In this document: positions 8,246-16,803 of the stretch, in pieces
Layout: the number at the start of each line of letters is the position of its first letter
Position numbering within the stretch: the first letter of the stretch is position 1
Assembly (NCBI GenBank): GCA_002720865.1
Contig: PBIO01000016.1
Coordinates: 1 to 48,771, forward strand
DNA: 48,771 nucleotides
Source: Halobacteriovorax sp.
GTDB lineage: Bacteria > Bdellovibrionota > Bacteriovoracia > Bacteriovoracales > Bacteriovoracaceae
Direction of reading: 5' to 3'
Made by a program: the position numbers and the translations under genes
Notes under the pieces: model-generated
What the model was told of the DNA's origin: nothing
Databases searched by the model: none
The model's input: the letters and a program-made list of their open reading frames with translations, nothing else

Positions 8246-8946
8246 ACTGTTCTCCTGTGTAGATCTAAAAACATATCAGCAGGCTGATACGTCGTAATAT
8301 TATTCGCAACTTCGCCTACAATGCCTGCCCGGGCGAGTGGTGTACTTCGATCTTCATCCCAAGGTATGCTAATAATTTGTACACCCTGTTGGCGTAATGT
8401 ATCAACCATATGATTTTCTTCTCTTTGAAGTGAATATAGATAGCTTAAATCAATAGCTGACTCACATTTACGGCCAAGGCGCTCTTCCATTCTACGCTGA
8501 ATCCTATCAGAAGAGACTTCCGGAGACACTAGTAGGTGTACACAAACATTCGGCAATAAGACGCTGGCGGTCATCGCATGATAAATGCTTTGGTATGTTT
8601 GGAACTCACGCATAGTCATTGCGCCGGTTTTAACTTGTAAGCGGGCAAAAGCAGTATCACCGAAATATGATCGATCAAGTACTGCATTATGTTTAAGAGT
8701 CATAGCATGCCATTGAGCGTGTAAATGCATTTTAAATCTTTCTTGAAGTAAATGCGTTTGCATAGTAAATGCCCAGCGCTCTTGATTATCATAAAAATCA
8801 GATAAGTAGGGGTTCCCATTATCCTTCTCATCAGGTTCCCTAAGATACAAGGTATTATCACCCAGTGCCTCGGCTAGCTCTTTAGAAAATGAACTTTTAC
8901 CTGCACCGATAATTCCTTCAACTACTACTACTTTCCCTCGCTTCAT
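8242..8946 (-). CDS. Deoxynucleoside/deoxynucleotide kinase
   Basis: 234 residues. Walker A G-I-I-G-A-G-K-S-S (11-19) begins the chain, D-R-S-Y-F-G-D is the dNK-family DRS motif, and an R-R-M-E-E-R-L-G-R lid region follows. The family phosphorylates deoxynucleosides or dNMPs for phage DNA synthesis. Substrate specificity is not evident. GAGGTAG precedes the ATG; the stop overlaps the next gene. It fits with the deaminase at 40342-40698 as part of nucleotide supply. Confidence 0.85.
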   Translation of the reverse strand: MKRGKVVVVEGIIGAGKSSFSKELAEALGDNTLYLREPDEKDNGNPYLSDFYDNQERWAFTMQTHLLQERFKMHLHAQWHAMTLKHNAVLDRSYFGDTAFARLQVKTGAMTMREFQTYQSIYHAMTASVLLPNVCVHLLVSPEVSSDRIQRRMEERLGRKCESAIDLSYLYSLQREENHMVDTLRQQGVQIISIPWDEDRSTPLARAGIVGEVANNITTYQPADMFLDLHRRTV

Positions 8947-9024
8947 TTTATTACTACCTCTTTATTGATTATATGAATTATATGTAACCCATATGAAATG
9001 TTCATGACCCATATATGATCCATA

Positions 9025-9948
9025 TTAAGGGGGAAATGGCGATCCAGGATATAACAGGCAATTGTCCCCAATCCGCTTATGAGTCCAGGTTCTATTATCT
9101 AAAACCATATATCTTAGTGTTTCGGGTATTTGGCCTCGCCTATCACGATAAAACCTACGCATTGACTCATGTGTAGTTGTGCCGCGGCGGACCAGGACTG
9201 CTACGCGTGTTGATGGGTATCTACTATGATAATTGTCATGAAAAGATCTGTACCAGCTTCCATATGTAGAATCTGAAAATATAATGTTGCCCGGGCGGAG
9301 CTGTTCTAATGCATCTGAACGGGACATTGATAAAATGCCAGAACCCCCCGCAGAATGGCCAAAAAGATAAACATTTTCCCCAGAAATATCAAATATTGTC
9401 ACACCTAAAAACTGTAACATGGAAATCATTGAATTTTCCCACCTTTGAAATTCTCCAGGTTGTCTAAAGGGCCCTGTACCGTTTCTAGAAGTCCTTGTTG
9501 ACGTCCAGTGAGACCATGGTTGTTCAACGAGGATAAAAACAGGATTTAAGCCACGCCTGTATAGTTCCGGAACATGTCTTAAAATTCGATTCTCAAACTT
9601 ATTAAATCCATTGTGGCCGTGGAGCCATATAAAAATATCTGCTTGTTTAGTCCGGTCAAATTGTGCTGGTACAAAAATGATAGTGTCACGATTACCATTC
9701 ATATGTCTTGAATCTGTTGTATATGGCCCTATCCATGTCCTTCCATATACGGCCGTAGAGTTTTGATGGCGTGTCCAAAGATCTACCGTCGATTGATTTG
9801 CTCCAGGAGCAATAGTAATAACGTTTTTTGATATACACTCTTCGTCAGTATTACCACACACAGACTGAGCATAAGTAATGTTTGGCGCTATTAAAGCCAG
9901 GATAAAAATTGTGACACACCTTGACAGGTGTATGGTACATGTATACAC
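9025..9948 (-). CDS. Secreted alpha/beta-hydrolase (esterase-like)
   Basis: 307 residues with an N-terminal signal peptide ending near Ala-Gln (ITYAQS). Alpha/beta-hydrolase features are the oxyanion-side L-H-G-H-N-G-F, the nucleophile elbow G-H-S-A-G-G, a following F-S-D-S-T-Y segment with a plausible acid, and W-T-H-K near the C-terminus for the catalytic His. The start is GTG with GGAG eight bases upstream; cysteines in the mature region fit a periplasmic protein. Substrate unknown; a cell-surface ester or polysaccharide ester is possible. Confidence 0.75.
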   Translation of the reverse strand: MYTCTIHLSRCVTIFILALIAPNITYAQSVCGNTDEECISKNVITIAPGANQSTVDLWTRHQNSTAVYGRTWIGPYTTDSRHMNGNRDTIIFVPAQFDRTKQADIFIWLHGHNGFNKFENRILRHVPELYRRGLNPVFILVEQPWSHWTSTRTSRNGTGPFRQPGEFQRWENSMISMLQFLGVTIFDISGENVYLFGHSAGGSGILSMSRSDALEQLRPGNIIFSDSTYGSWYRSFHDNYHSRYPSTRVAVLVRRGTTTHESMRRFYRDRRGQIPETLRYMVLDNRTWTHKRIGDNCLLYPGSPFPP

Positions 9949-9986
9949 TTTTAATCTCCAATATTGTTGTTAGGTTAATTCTCTAA

Positions 9987-10175
9987 TCAGTCTTCTTCGA
10001 ATTTATTATTAATATCAAATTTCCGGCCGGACATGGCGGCTAGGCGCTTTTGTCTTTCATACTCTTCTTTTGCTAATTTAAACTCAATCTGCTTAGCAAC
10101 AGCATTCATGCTGTTTATGTATATGAGGATAGCAATAACAAACCCAATTAAAAAAAATAAAACCTGATTATCCAC
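9987..10175 (-). CDS. Small single-span membrane protein
   Basis: 62 residues. One N-terminal transmembrane helix (VLFFLIGFVIAILIYI) is followed by a charged cytoplasmic helix (KEEYERQKRL). No family recognised. It lies four bases downstream of the cupin gene and is probably co-transcribed with it. Confidence 0.6.
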   Translation of the reverse strand: MDNQVLFFLIGFVIAILIYINSMNAVAKQIEFKLAKEEYERQKRLAAMSGRKFDINNKFEED

Positions 10176-10179
10176 TTAA

Positions 10180-10542
10180 CTAGTCACCCCTTATAAGCCT
10201 ATGAGAATCGCTATCAAAGTGTTGAGTTGAAAATTCGAATACCTCTGAATCTTCAAAGGCAATAATTTGATGTCTAAGGCCTGTATATACATGGAAGCTG
10301 TCACCTGGTTTAAGAATTACCTGATCCGCCTTAGATATATCATCCCCCTCAGAGTAATAAACGATTACAGAACCTGATTGTAGATAAAATACTTCATCCT
10401 TTATTTTGTGATAATGCCAGGAACAACGTTTCCCCTTTTCTAAAAATAAAAGTTTACCACAATATTCTGGCTTATTAACGATCCATTTTTCATGACCCCA
10501 CCCCTTACTAACATATGTAATATCATTTAGTTTACTAGTCAT
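10180..10542 (-). CDS. Cupin-domain protein
   Basis: 120 residues forming a single cupin barrel. Motif 1 is W-H-Y-H-K-x-K-D-E-V-F-Y-L-x-S-G (metal ligands H, H, E) and motif 2 is P-G-D-S-F-H-V-Y-T-G-L-R-H. The opening G-W-G-H-E-x-W-I-V-N resembles sugar-phosphate isomerase-type cupins, often found in nucleotide-sugar or LPS pathways. The exact reaction cannot be told. Confidence 0.8.
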   Translation of the reverse strand: MTSKLNDITYVSKGWGHEKWIVNKPEYCGKLLFLEKGKRCSWHYHKIKDEVFYLQSGSVIVYYSEGDDISKADQVILKPGDSFHVYTGLRHQIIAFEDSEVFEFSTQHFDSDSHRLIRGD

Positions 10543-10602
10543 TAATGCACCCTATATATTTAAATTGTAATAAGGTATTTAGCCTGGGTAAATTTAGAAG
10601 TT

Positions 10603-10884
10603 ATGATATTCGGAAAAATTAGGGAAATTCTTACACATTATGAAACCAGGCGGTTTATTGTAGTCGCTACAAAGCTTAGCTTATTTGTTGCATGTATCGG
10701 TTATTTTCTCCCATATATCTGGCATCAAATGTTGCCTCCGCAAATTAAGCTAGGGGGATCTTATCTAGAGTTTGTTTGTGCAACAATTCTTAGTTATTTT
10801 TTAATTGCATCCTGGATAAAAAGAAAGTCTGTTTATATGCAAATAGACGATGATTGGTATGTAGAGGAAGACTATAAAAAGTGA
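10603..10884 (+). CDS. Small membrane protein (93 aa)
   Basis: Two hydrophobic segments (VVATKLSLFVACIGYFLPYI and LEFVCATILSYFLIASWI) with charged ends. No family recognised. Followed closely by the 74-residue gene on the same strand. Confidence 0.55.
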   Translation: MIFGKIREILTHYETRRFIVVATKLSLFVACIGYFLPYIWHQMLPPQIKLGGSYLEFVCATILSYFLIASWIKRKSVYMQIDDDWYVEEDYKK

Positions 10885-10919
10885 ACTGGTTCTTATACAT
10901 AGCTAAGGAAGGATTTTTT

Positions 10920-11144
10920 ATGCCCGGTGAAAATACACAAAGGTTTATTAAGCCAGGATTTGGTGTTGGCAAGTGTGAATTAAGACCGGGAATTCTTGAT
11001 GCGCCACATGGAACAATGCTTGTAGTTCCAGGAGACTATATATTCTCGAAGATTAAATGGAGAGGCAGAAATAGCGACGTCACAACCTGGCCGAACTGTG
11101 TTGCTGACTCTGTTCGAAAGTTAATACTGGCATACTACTATTAG
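10920..11144 (+). CDS. Hypothetical protein (74 aa)
   Basis: Start chosen at the ATG with AAGGAAGGA six bases upstream; a GTG 13 codons earlier overlaps the previous stop but lacks this support. The sequence (MPGENTQRFIKPGFGVGKCE, later MLVVPGDYIF) looks beta-rich. No family recognised. It overlaps the convergent gene by four bases. Confidence 0.55.
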   Translation: MPGENTQRFIKPGFGVGKCELRPGILDAPHGTMLVVPGDYIFSKIKWRGRNSDVTTWPNCVADSVRKLILAYYY

Positions 11145-11668
11145 TCTTTCTTTTTCTTTGCTAACATATTAAACTTGTCCGGGTAGATTATTTCAGCCTC
11201 AACAATCTTGGTTGGTGGTTTCTCCTTCGACTCTATAACTGTAACACCAGGCAACCGTTGCTTCGGGCTCCATGCCGGTGGTGGTTTATAGGTCTCAAAC
11301 CCAAGTTCCTCTCTCTTCTTTCTCATTATTTCTAATAATTTATCTGTCTCAACTTTTTTGTCAATATGCTTAAGAATAGTTGTTATAGCATCTTTATCAT
11401 ATGCTAATAACTTTCCCCCATTTCGAATATCTGGCCTGGTACAAAATCCAACATCACCAGGCTCTGTGTAATATACAATACTCATCCCCTTTCCTGGCCC
11501 AGCTGGAAATGAAATGCCGGAAGGGAGTGTCTTTATAATTGTAACAGGCCCAACACCGGTCAAATACCATCTCTGGCCAGGCAAAATAGGGGTAGAGTCA
11601 GCTAGCAATATTATGGACATGATCCACATAAATAAGAAAAATAACACTATCGAGCTAAATATCAACAT
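11141..11668 (-). CDS. Membrane-anchored protein with small beta-barrel region
   Basis: 175 residues: one N-terminal transmembrane helix (IVLFFLFMWIMSIILLA), then P-G-Q-R-W-Y-L-T-G-V-G-P-V-T-I-I-K, which resembles the opening of a small SH3-like barrel, then a Lys/Pro-rich helical tail. Function unknown. Confidence 0.55.
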   Translation of the reverse strand: MLIFSSIVLFFLFMWIMSIILLADSTPILPGQRWYLTGVGPVTIIKTLPSGISFPAGPGKGMSIVYYTEPGDVGFCTRPDIRNGGKLLAYDKDAITTILKHIDKKVETDKLLEIMRKKREELGFETYKPPPAWSPKQRLPGVTVIESKEKPPTKIVEAEIIYPDKFNMLAKKKKD

Positions 11669-11705
11669 TACTTTAAACTATTTATAAATTGAGCAAACTA
11701 CACTT

Positions 11706-11744
11706 ATTGTAAATTACTATAATTTAAAGGTAAATATTTACAAT
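11706..11744. repeat. Inverted repeat in divergent intergenic region
   Basis: Perfect 9-bp arms ATTGTAAAT (11706-11714) and ATTTACAAT (11736-11744) lie between the divergent genes starting at 11668 and 11785. The centre contains TATAAT-like sequence (ACTATAAT). A possible operator or promoter region; AT richness makes chance occurrence quite possible. Confidence 0.35.
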
Positions 11745-11784
11745 TATTAGTAAAAGGAAGACACTTAAATTAGATAGACTGTTT

Positions 11785-12141
11785 ATGAAGAATACTTTCA
11801 AAGATTTAACGATACGGTTCATTGATGATCGATCATTAAAACTAGCTATTTGTATTATCTTTCTATTTAATATATTCGATGCATTCCTAACATTAGCGTG
11901 GGTTGAAACTGGATTAGCTCATGAAACTAATCCCATCATGGCCTATGTTCTAGAAATTGGCCCGAATGTTTTTCTGACAATAAAAATATCAATAGTTACA
12001 TTAGGGCTTATAATCCTCTGGTTTACAAAACAATATGCTTGGGTCAGACCAATTACCCTTGGGCTGCTTGCATTATATTCATATATTGTAGGAATTCATT
12101 TACACTTTATACAGTATCTCAAATTATTGCATATAGTTTAG
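11785..12141 (+). CDS. DUF5658-like membrane protein
   Basis: 118 residues, three to four transmembrane segments. The pattern F-N-x-x-D-A-F-L-T-L-x-W-V-x-x-G-x-A-x-E-x-N-P-x-M is typical of the DUF5658 family of small membrane proteins of unknown function. Overlaps the convergent gene by four bases. Confidence 0.6.
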   Translation: MKNTFKDLTIRFIDDRSLKLAICIIFLFNIFDAFLTLAWVETGLAHETNPIMAYVLEIGPNVFLTIKISIVTLGLIILWFTKQYAWVRPITLGLLALYSYIVGIHLHFIQYLKLLHIV

Positions 12142-12377
12142 GGATTCCCTTTCTTCTCTAAAAGTATTAATGCATCCCGAGGGTACCAGAATGATTTTTT
12201 ATCTAGGAATGTATTGTTATCCGTTGACCAGAAAACGTTGACGTATGGAATTCCGTCATCATCTTCATACGATTCCAGGACCACACCGACACCTTCATGA
12301 CATAATGGTAGGCCCCACTTTGATTGGGCAGCGGCTGATGTTTTTACAAGATCGCCGTCTTCAATACAGTTGTCCAT
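12138..12377 (-). CDS. Small SH3-like barrel protein
   Basis: 79 residues from the chosen ATG (MDNCIEDGDLVK). Start preferred over a frame extension that would overlap DnaJ, because AGAGAG lies close upstream. E-D-G-D-L-V-K, G-V-G-V-V-L-E and V-N-V-F-W-S-T-D match the G-D-L-V ... G-x-V-L ... V-x-W-x-D-G layout of the small barrel family dispersed in this window. Probably co-transcribed with DnaJ. Function unknown. Confidence 0.6.
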   Translation of the reverse strand: MDNCIEDGDLVKTSAAAQSKWGLPLCHEGVGVVLESYEDDDGIPYVNVFWSTDNNTFLDKKSFWYPRDALILLEKKGNP

Positions 12378-12390
12378 AATATCTCTCTTT

Positions 12391-13452
12391 CTAATTTGAG
12401 CCTTGCTCAAACTTTCTTAATAGTTCTCTTTGCTCTGATGTTATCTTTTTTGGAATTTGAATTTCAATGTGTACATAATGATCTCCGTACATAGAGCCCC
12501 TAAGGTTCTTAATCCCCTTGCCATGAATTCGCAAAGTTGTATTAGGTTGAGTTCCGAACGGTACCTTTATTTTTTCATTTCCCTGAACTGTTTCAACATC
12601 CAAAACTCCACCCAAGCATGCAGTAACAAAAGATATTCTAGATGTTGTATGAATATCGGTACCCCTTCTTTCAAATTTCCTAGATGGGTTAATTTGAATA
12701 GACGCCATTAAATCGCCAGGGGGGCCGCCCAATGAACCAGCATTTCCTTTTCCTGCAACTCGTAAACGATTTCCTACGTTGATGCCAGGGGGAATGTTGA
12801 TAGCAATGCTATCAGTAACATCGATGCTACCAACGCCGCGGCACATACTACAGGGGGTTGTCGGTATAGAGCCCGACCCCCTGCATTTTGGACATGCAGA
12901 CTGTACTACCATAGGGCCTTGTTGAAAACTAGAATATCCTGTACCACGACACATATCACATACGGTACGTGATGTATTAGGCTCCTGACCTAAACCAGTG
13001 CATCCAGTACATGTGTCTTTTCTGGTAAGATTTATTGACTTTTGGCAACCCTTAACTGCCTCTAAAAAATCGATTGTTAAACTAATATTGATATCCGGGC
13101 CACGTTGGGGCCCCTGGGGACGTGTCTGGTGGTGGCCGCGGCGACCAAAAAATTCACCAAATATATCCTCAAATCCCCGGAATGGATCTGAGTGTTGTGA
13201 TGATCTTCTATATTGATTATCAAATGGATTAGGCCCGGAATGACCAAAAGCATCATAGTCTTTGCGCTTCTGCTCGTCAGATAATGTTTGATATGCCTCG
13301 GAAACTTCCTTAAATTTGTCTTCGGCCGTTTTATCACCAGGATTCTTATCAGGATGATACTCTAAAGCTGCCTTCCGATAGGCTTTTTTAATCTCTTTGC
13401 TATTAGCAGTACGAGCTATACCAAGCACCTCATAATAATCGCGCTTGGCCAC
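12391..13452 (-). CDS. dnaJ: DnaJ co-chaperone
   Basis: 353 residues, full type-A DnaJ layout: J-domain with HPD (33-35), a Gly/Phe-Arg-rich linker, a zinc-binding domain with four C-x-x-C-x-G repeats (CTGCTG, CDMCRG, CPKCRG, CSMCRG), and the C-terminal substrate-binding domain. The HPD motif stimulates Hsp70 (DnaK) ATPase; this phage copy would act with the host DnaK, since no dnaK is visible here. Start is GTG with GGAG eight bases upstream. Confidence 0.93.
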   Translation of the reverse strand: MAKRDYYEVLGIARTANSKEIKKAYRKAALEYHPDKNPGDKTAEDKFKEVSEAYQTLSDEQKRKDYDAFGHSGPNPFDNQYRRSSQHSDPFRGFEDIFGEFFGRRGHHQTRPQGPQRGPDINISLTIDFLEAVKGCQKSINLTRKDTCTGCTGLGQEPNTSRTVCDMCRGTGYSSFQQGPMVVQSACPKCRGSGSIPTTPCSMCRGVGSIDVTDSIAINIPPGINVGNRLRVAGKGNAGSLGGPPGDLMASIQINPSRKFERRGTDIHTTSRISFVTACLGGVLDVETVQGNEKIKVPFGTQPNTTLRIHGKGIKNLRGSMYGDHYVHIEIQIPKKITSEQRELLRKFEQGSN

Positions 13453-13491
13453 GGGTTCGCTCCAGTTTATCCCTACAACTATAAAACATAA

Positions 13492-13680
13492 TTATTCTTT
13501 CGCCCATTCTTTTATGTGGGCGGGCTTCTCTATAGATTCCAGTCTGAAATTTGAATATTCTGGATGCACACCAGAAATAATATCTATAATCTTAGATTTT
13601 TTATACGGCGGGGCCTGTAATATAAAACTTACATCAACATCTTTATCAGCATTAAAAACTGTCATGTTCCAAAATTTCAT
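13492..13680 (-). CDS. Small hypothetical protein (62 aa)
   Basis: Short alpha/beta protein starting MKFWNMTVFNADKDVDVSF. No ribosome binding site stands out and no family is recognised. It lies between dnaJ and the SLOG-like gene. Confidence 0.4.
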   Translation of the reverse strand: MKFWNMTVFNADKDVDVSFILQAPPYKKSKIIDIISGVHPEYSNFRLESIEKPAHIKEWAKE

Positions 13681-13696
13681 ATCATTTTGCCATAAA

Positions 13697-14056
13697 CTAT
13701 TTTATCTCTATATTAGCATTTAAATTAAGTGCTAGTGTAATTATATCCTCAACGTCACCTGTTCTATCTTCAGATGGATAGGCATATATTATATCAGAAT
13801 TTTGTACGATTTTTCTATTTCGGGCTTGTTGAGACCTTAAGTACTCTCTAGGGCTAGCATCCTCAGGGGGTTTATATGGAAGAAAAGCCATTGTCGGGCG
13901 TGAGAATTCCTCAGCTGCTTCTGCAATCCAAGAATCAAACCCTTTTTTCTCCCCACCTGTAACTATAATAGTACCCTCAGGAAGTGAGCTAATGAGCTTT
14001 TTTATATTCTCTTTTTCTTTTTTTCTTTCTAAACTTCCAATTATCCCAACGTTCAT
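13697..14056 (-). CDS. SLOG/Rossmann-like nucleotide-binding protein
   Basis: 119 residues. M-N-V-G-I-I-G-S at the start, I-I-V-T-G-G-E-K-K-G-F-D in the middle and A-R-N-R-K-I-V-Q-N-S-D-I-I-Y-A are characteristic of the SLOG superfamily (DprA, lysine-decarboxylase-like, YspA), which binds nucleotide-type ligands. No catalytic assignment is made. Starts within the stop of the upstream gene (ATGA). Confidence 0.65.
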   Translation of the reverse strand: MNVGIIGSLERKKEKENIKKLISSLPEGTIIVTGGEKKGFDSWIAEAAEEFSRPTMAFLPYKPPEDASPREYLRSQQARNRKIVQNSDIIYAYPSEDRTGDVEDIITLALNLNANIEIK

Positions 14057-14400
14057 GCATCGCCCTTTTGATTCATCATCATCTGTAAATTTGCTAACTG
14101 TAAATTAATACTATCGTTGATTGCAGAAGTTAACTCTTTATTCTTGCTAGTATCTGATGCCTTCATTTCATCTAGCATAAACCATAGCGATGAAACCTCG
14201 TCTTGCAAATCTTCAATCAAGGGGTTCAAATCATCAAAAATCTTTTTAGATATATGCCTCGATAATGTTGAACGCGCGGACGCTGATTGTAAGTTTAATT
14301 GTGCATTGGCATACTCTAATAGTGATGACTCAATTGATGACTCAATTATATCTAACCTTGCCTGCCTCTCAGCTTCAAGTTTTTTTTCATTTTCCGACAT
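14053..14400 (-). CDS. Coiled-coil hypothetical protein
   Basis: 115 residues, almost entirely helical and rich in Glu, Leu, Ser and Asn with heptad-like spacing (LEAERQARLDIIESSIESSL). Probably an oligomeric coiled coil. Overlaps both neighbours (ATGA to the SLOG-like gene), so it belongs to the same unit. Confidence 0.55.
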   Translation of the reverse strand: MSENEKKLEAERQARLDIIESSIESSLLEYANAQLNLQSASARSTLSRHISKKIFDDLNPLIEDLQDEVSSLWFMLDEMKASDTSKNKELTSAINDSINLQLANLQMMMNQKGDA

Positions 14401-14890
14401 TTTCTTCCCTTAGGGCTGTTTCAATGCCACCAGCCCATTCAATATAACCCATTAAACACTCTGTCATAACTTTATCATACTTCTGATCTCGTACAAATAA
14501 ATCTAAACGATTGGCTAAACGGCGCCCTCTTTTCCAAGCATCAATTTCTTCTGCTATTAATGAAACACGATACGCGCGCGATCTGGTACATCTTCCATCA
14601 CCAGATGCTGCATACATTGGGTGCTCTTTTGCAAATTGCTTCCAACCGTTCCGAATTAAAATATGGCCACATTCATGTAGCATTGTATAAAATCTTGTCT
14701 CTGCATGACTTCTAGAGCAGATCTGTACTTCTAATAGTTCAAAATCAACCTGATCCTCAACATCAGGATCATATCTAACTGTGTATCCTTTCTCAAGAAG
14801 CCAATTAGTAATCTTCTTAATTTGAAAAGCCCAGAAGGACTTAGATAATTCTTGTCCTTCTGGGCTCAAAATAATTTTGGGATCTGGCAT
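14387..14890 (-). CDS. HExxH metallopeptidase-like protein
   Basis: 167 residues. L-H-E-C-G-H-I-L (H72, E73, H76) gives a zincin active site preceded by helix-forming sequence; the layout resembles ImmA/IrrE-type peptidases. The start is the ATG preceded by AGGTGG, rather than the GTG contained in that sequence. A promoter lies directly upstream (14911-14938). Target unknown. Confidence 0.65.
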   Translation of the reverse strand: MPDPKIILSPEGQELSKSFWAFQIKKITNWLLEKGYTVRYDPDVEDQVDFELLEVQICSRSHAETRFYTMLHECGHILIRNGWKQFAKEHPMYAASGDGRCTRSRAYRVSLIAEEIDAWKRGRRLANRLDLFVRDQKYDKVMTECLMGYIEWAGGIETALREENVGK

Positions 14891-14910
14891 AATTTCCACC
14901 TATTAATACT

Positions 14911-14938
14911 ATTATACCAGCATAAACCAGTATTTATA
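14911..14938 (-). promoter_or_regulatory. Minus-strand promoter, divergent member of the TGTAAA/TATAAT set
   Basis: On the minus strand TATAAA (14933-14938), a 16-base spacer, then TATAAT (14911-14916). It points at the metallopeptidase gene starting at 14890. It lacks the CGTG extension of the better members, so it is a weaker match. Confidence 0.5.
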
Positions 14939-14965
14939 TTCAACAGATCTAAATAGGTCAAGAAA

Positions 14966-15169
14966 CTAAGATTTAGTCAATTGATTATCATTTACTTTAT
15001 TTTTCCACCACTTTTCGAAAAAATAGTGTAATACCGTCATGACGATAGAGAATATTACGGTTAGTTCAATCGACTGCCTTATCTCACCTAGATATGCATA
15101 CGTGATGATGGTACCAACAATCAGCGATATTACACGCCAGGTAATGACCTTTGATACATCACCCTTCAT
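14966..15169 (-). CDS. DUF2061 membrane protein
   Basis: 67 residues. K-x-I-T-W-R-V near the N-terminus and V-L-H-Y-F-F-E-K-W-W at the end of the second transmembrane segment fit the DUF2061 family of small two-span membrane proteins. Its start overlaps the stop of the upstream helix-turn-helix gene. Confidence 0.65.
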   Translation of the reverse strand: MKGDVSKVITWRVISLIVGTIITYAYLGEIRQSIELTVIFSIVMTVLHYFFEKWWKNKVNDNQLTKS

Positions 15170-15387
15170 CTACAATCTGCTGCATTATAATATTTGTACG
15201 ATTTTCCCCTGCGGACGACTGTATAAGGCACCTGGGCAAAGTCTTCGATAATTAACTTTATCATACTCTCATCTATACCTGTCTCATATGATAACTTGTC
15301 TAAAGACTTAAACTTCATATAACTTAATGCAGAATTAATCGTATGCCATTGATCTTCAGTCCATGGCACTTTCTTTTTCTTAGGCAT
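15166..15387 (-). CDS. Small winged-helix-like protein, paralogue of 38091-38303
   Basis: 73 residues from the ATG preceded by AAGGAG. It shares an end-to-end pattern with the protein at 38091-38303: W-T-[ED]-x-x-W near the start, L-x-Y in helix 1, a central I-x-x-x-I-x-[ED] helix, and V-V-R-[RK]-G-K-x-Y-[KR]-Y near the C-terminus. The layout suggests a winged helix-turn-helix DNA-binding fold. A regulatory role is inferred. Confidence 0.6.
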   Translation of the reverse strand: MPKKKKVPWTEDQWHTINSALSYMKFKSLDKLSYETGIDESMIKLIIEDFAQVPYTVVRRGKSYKYYNAADCR

Positions 15388-16063
15388 CCTCACTCCTTAC
15401 GAACTGACCATCGAACCCACAACAATGATACCTTGTCCCTAAAATATCCCATGTCTTCTTAACATGATGATGACCAAAATACCAAACAGGGGGCTTATGA
15501 CTACACACCCTCAATGCATTATCTAGATTACGTGGGGTAGGGCTGTCAGCCCTAGCATACTTCTCCATTGGGACCCGAAGAGGGGCATCATGAGTAACTA
15601 CGACATCGGGCTTCTCTAACTCCAGTCTCTCGGCAAACAGCGAAAACTCCTGATAGCTTGGTGTTTCATTTCTCCACCAACTCTTCCCCTCGGTACGATG
15701 ATACCGATCGATCGATTCCGCACCACCAAGAAACAAATGCTTCTTTCCCTCCAGGGTAAGTACAACCCCCCGCTGGGCCCAGAAACACCCAGGTGCCAGC
15801 TCTACCAAGTCCGGATTTCCCTGCTTCTTTGCAAGCTCGGTCCACTTATCCCAATTATCATGATTGCCACCACATGTAATCCACATAGGTGCATCCTTTG
15901 GGCGTTTTGAAAAGTATTTATGGATCTTACATGGATCACCACCCCAACGGGCACCAAAATCACCAACCTGAACCACGTGTGATGCGTCATCCTTAATTGC
16001 AATTGCGTCTACAGTTGCGACATCTTGTGCAACACCGTGGATATCTCCAACATAATAAATCAT
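15380..16063 (-). CDS. Calcineurin-like metallophosphoesterase
   Basis: 227 residues with all family motifs in order: G-D-I-H-G (6-10), G-D-F-G, G-G-N-H-D-N, V-T-H-D-A-P, and F-G-H-H-H. These coordinate two metal ions for phosphoester hydrolysis. Substrate not identifiable; phage members include nucleic-acid phosphatases and nucleotide hydrolases. Overlaps genes on both sides. Confidence 0.85.
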   Translation of the reverse strand: MIYYVGDIHGVAQDVATVDAIAIKDDASHVVQVGDFGARWGGDPCKIHKYFSKRPKDAPMWITCGGNHDNWDKWTELAKKQGNPDLVELAPGCFWAQRGVVLTLEGKKHLFLGGAESIDRYHRTEGKSWWRNETPSYQEFSLFAERLELEKPDVVVTHDAPLRVPMEKYARADSPTPRNLDNALRVCSHKPPVWYFGHHHVKKTWDILGTRYHCCGFDGQFVRSEDA

Positions 16064-16257
16064 TCTTTCTTTCCGTCGTTAACTATTCTTAAGTCCCTCA
16101 CCTTTTCAGATGCGTTTCCGTCGCCAGACCAAAGAACATGAGCCCACTTAGCCTGTGAGCCTAATGTAAAAATATCTAATATAATCCCTGTAGAGTTTTC
16201 ATCCAACCCAGGATATTTTAGCTTAACTAGATCTCCTATTTTAGCATTATCCTGCAT
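16060..16257 (-). CDS. Small SH3-like barrel protein (65 aa)
   Basis: Starts MQDNAKIGDLVKLKYPG. I-G-D-L-V, S-T-G-I-I-L-D and A-H-V-L-W-S-G-D-G give the small-barrel pattern. It sits directly after a second 65-residue copy of the same design (16247-16444), which suggests tandem duplication followed by divergence. GGGAG lies upstream of the chosen ATG. Confidence 0.65.
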   Translation of the reverse strand: MQDNAKIGDLVKLKYPGLDENSTGIILDIFTLGSQAKWAHVLWSGDGNASEKVRDLRIVNDGKKE

Positions 16258-16444
16258 CGCGTAAATAGCACTCCCACTCTTTTGTTGTCGTACCATCAGC
16301 CCAAAGAACCTCATATGAAGCCTGCATCTTGTTCGTATGAGGGCGATGATTCTCATTTCGAATAAGAATTAATCCAGGCTCGGAGCGAGTCGTTGAATCA
16401 AATACTTTAGGAGTGCTAAATAAAACTAAATCACCCACTTTCAT
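16247..16444 (-). CDS. Small SH3-like barrel protein (65 aa)
   Basis: Starts MKVGDLVLFSTPKVF; contains P-G-L-I-L-I and Y-E-V-L-W-A-D-G-T-T. Adjacent paralogue-like partner of 16060-16257, overlapping it by 11 bases and overlapped upstream by four. A nucleic-acid or ribosome-binding role would suit the fold, but there is no direct evidence. Confidence 0.65.
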   Translation of the reverse strand: MKVGDLVLFSTPKVFDSTTRSEPGLILIRNENHRPHTNKMQASYEVLWADGTTTKEWECYLRDAG

Positions 16445-16803
16445 CGCGTATGTACCTGTATATTTCCGGTTTCATAATCAATTAGATACCGATAGTGCGT
16501 AGTACCATAATGATCATCAAACCAATTAGACTCATCAATTACATAGGGTTCATTATCATCTAGGAACTCTGTAGAGGGTGGAGTAGGTTCTGACGGGATC
16601 TTGTCATTCCACCTCGGACAGTGAAAGCTTCTAATTCCGCCCGTTGCTTGGGCCCTCAAAATCAAAAGAGACAAACATGTCGTCGTATACTTGTCTAAAT
16701 AGTCTTCAATTCTACCTGATATCGTTGAGCCATCATAATGCACATAGCATCCATTAACCCTGCCATCTGGAAACTTAATCCCTATTACTGCATGAGTACT
16801 CAT
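16441..16803 (-). CDS. Phage hypothetical protein (120 aa)
   Basis: Opens M-S-T-H-A-V-I-G-I-K-F-P-D-G-R, then G-C-Y-V-H-Y-D-G, a pattern seen in conserved phage proteins of unknown function. Acidic middle region. Overlaps its neighbours by one to four bases. Confidence 0.6.
   Translation of the reverse strand: MSTHAVIGIKFPDGRVNGCYVHYDGSTISGRIEDYLDKYTTTCLSLLILRAQATGGIRSFHCPRWNDKIPSEPTPPSTEFLDDNEPYVIDESNWFDDHYGTTHYRYLIDYETGNIQVHTR

Noticed and set aside
14931-14938. T4-type late promoter TATAAATA on the minus strand
   Set aside because: AT-rich sequence gives such octamers by chance (also near 11680 and 35718), and their distance to genes is inconsistent; the site at 14911 fits better as a −35/−10 pair.
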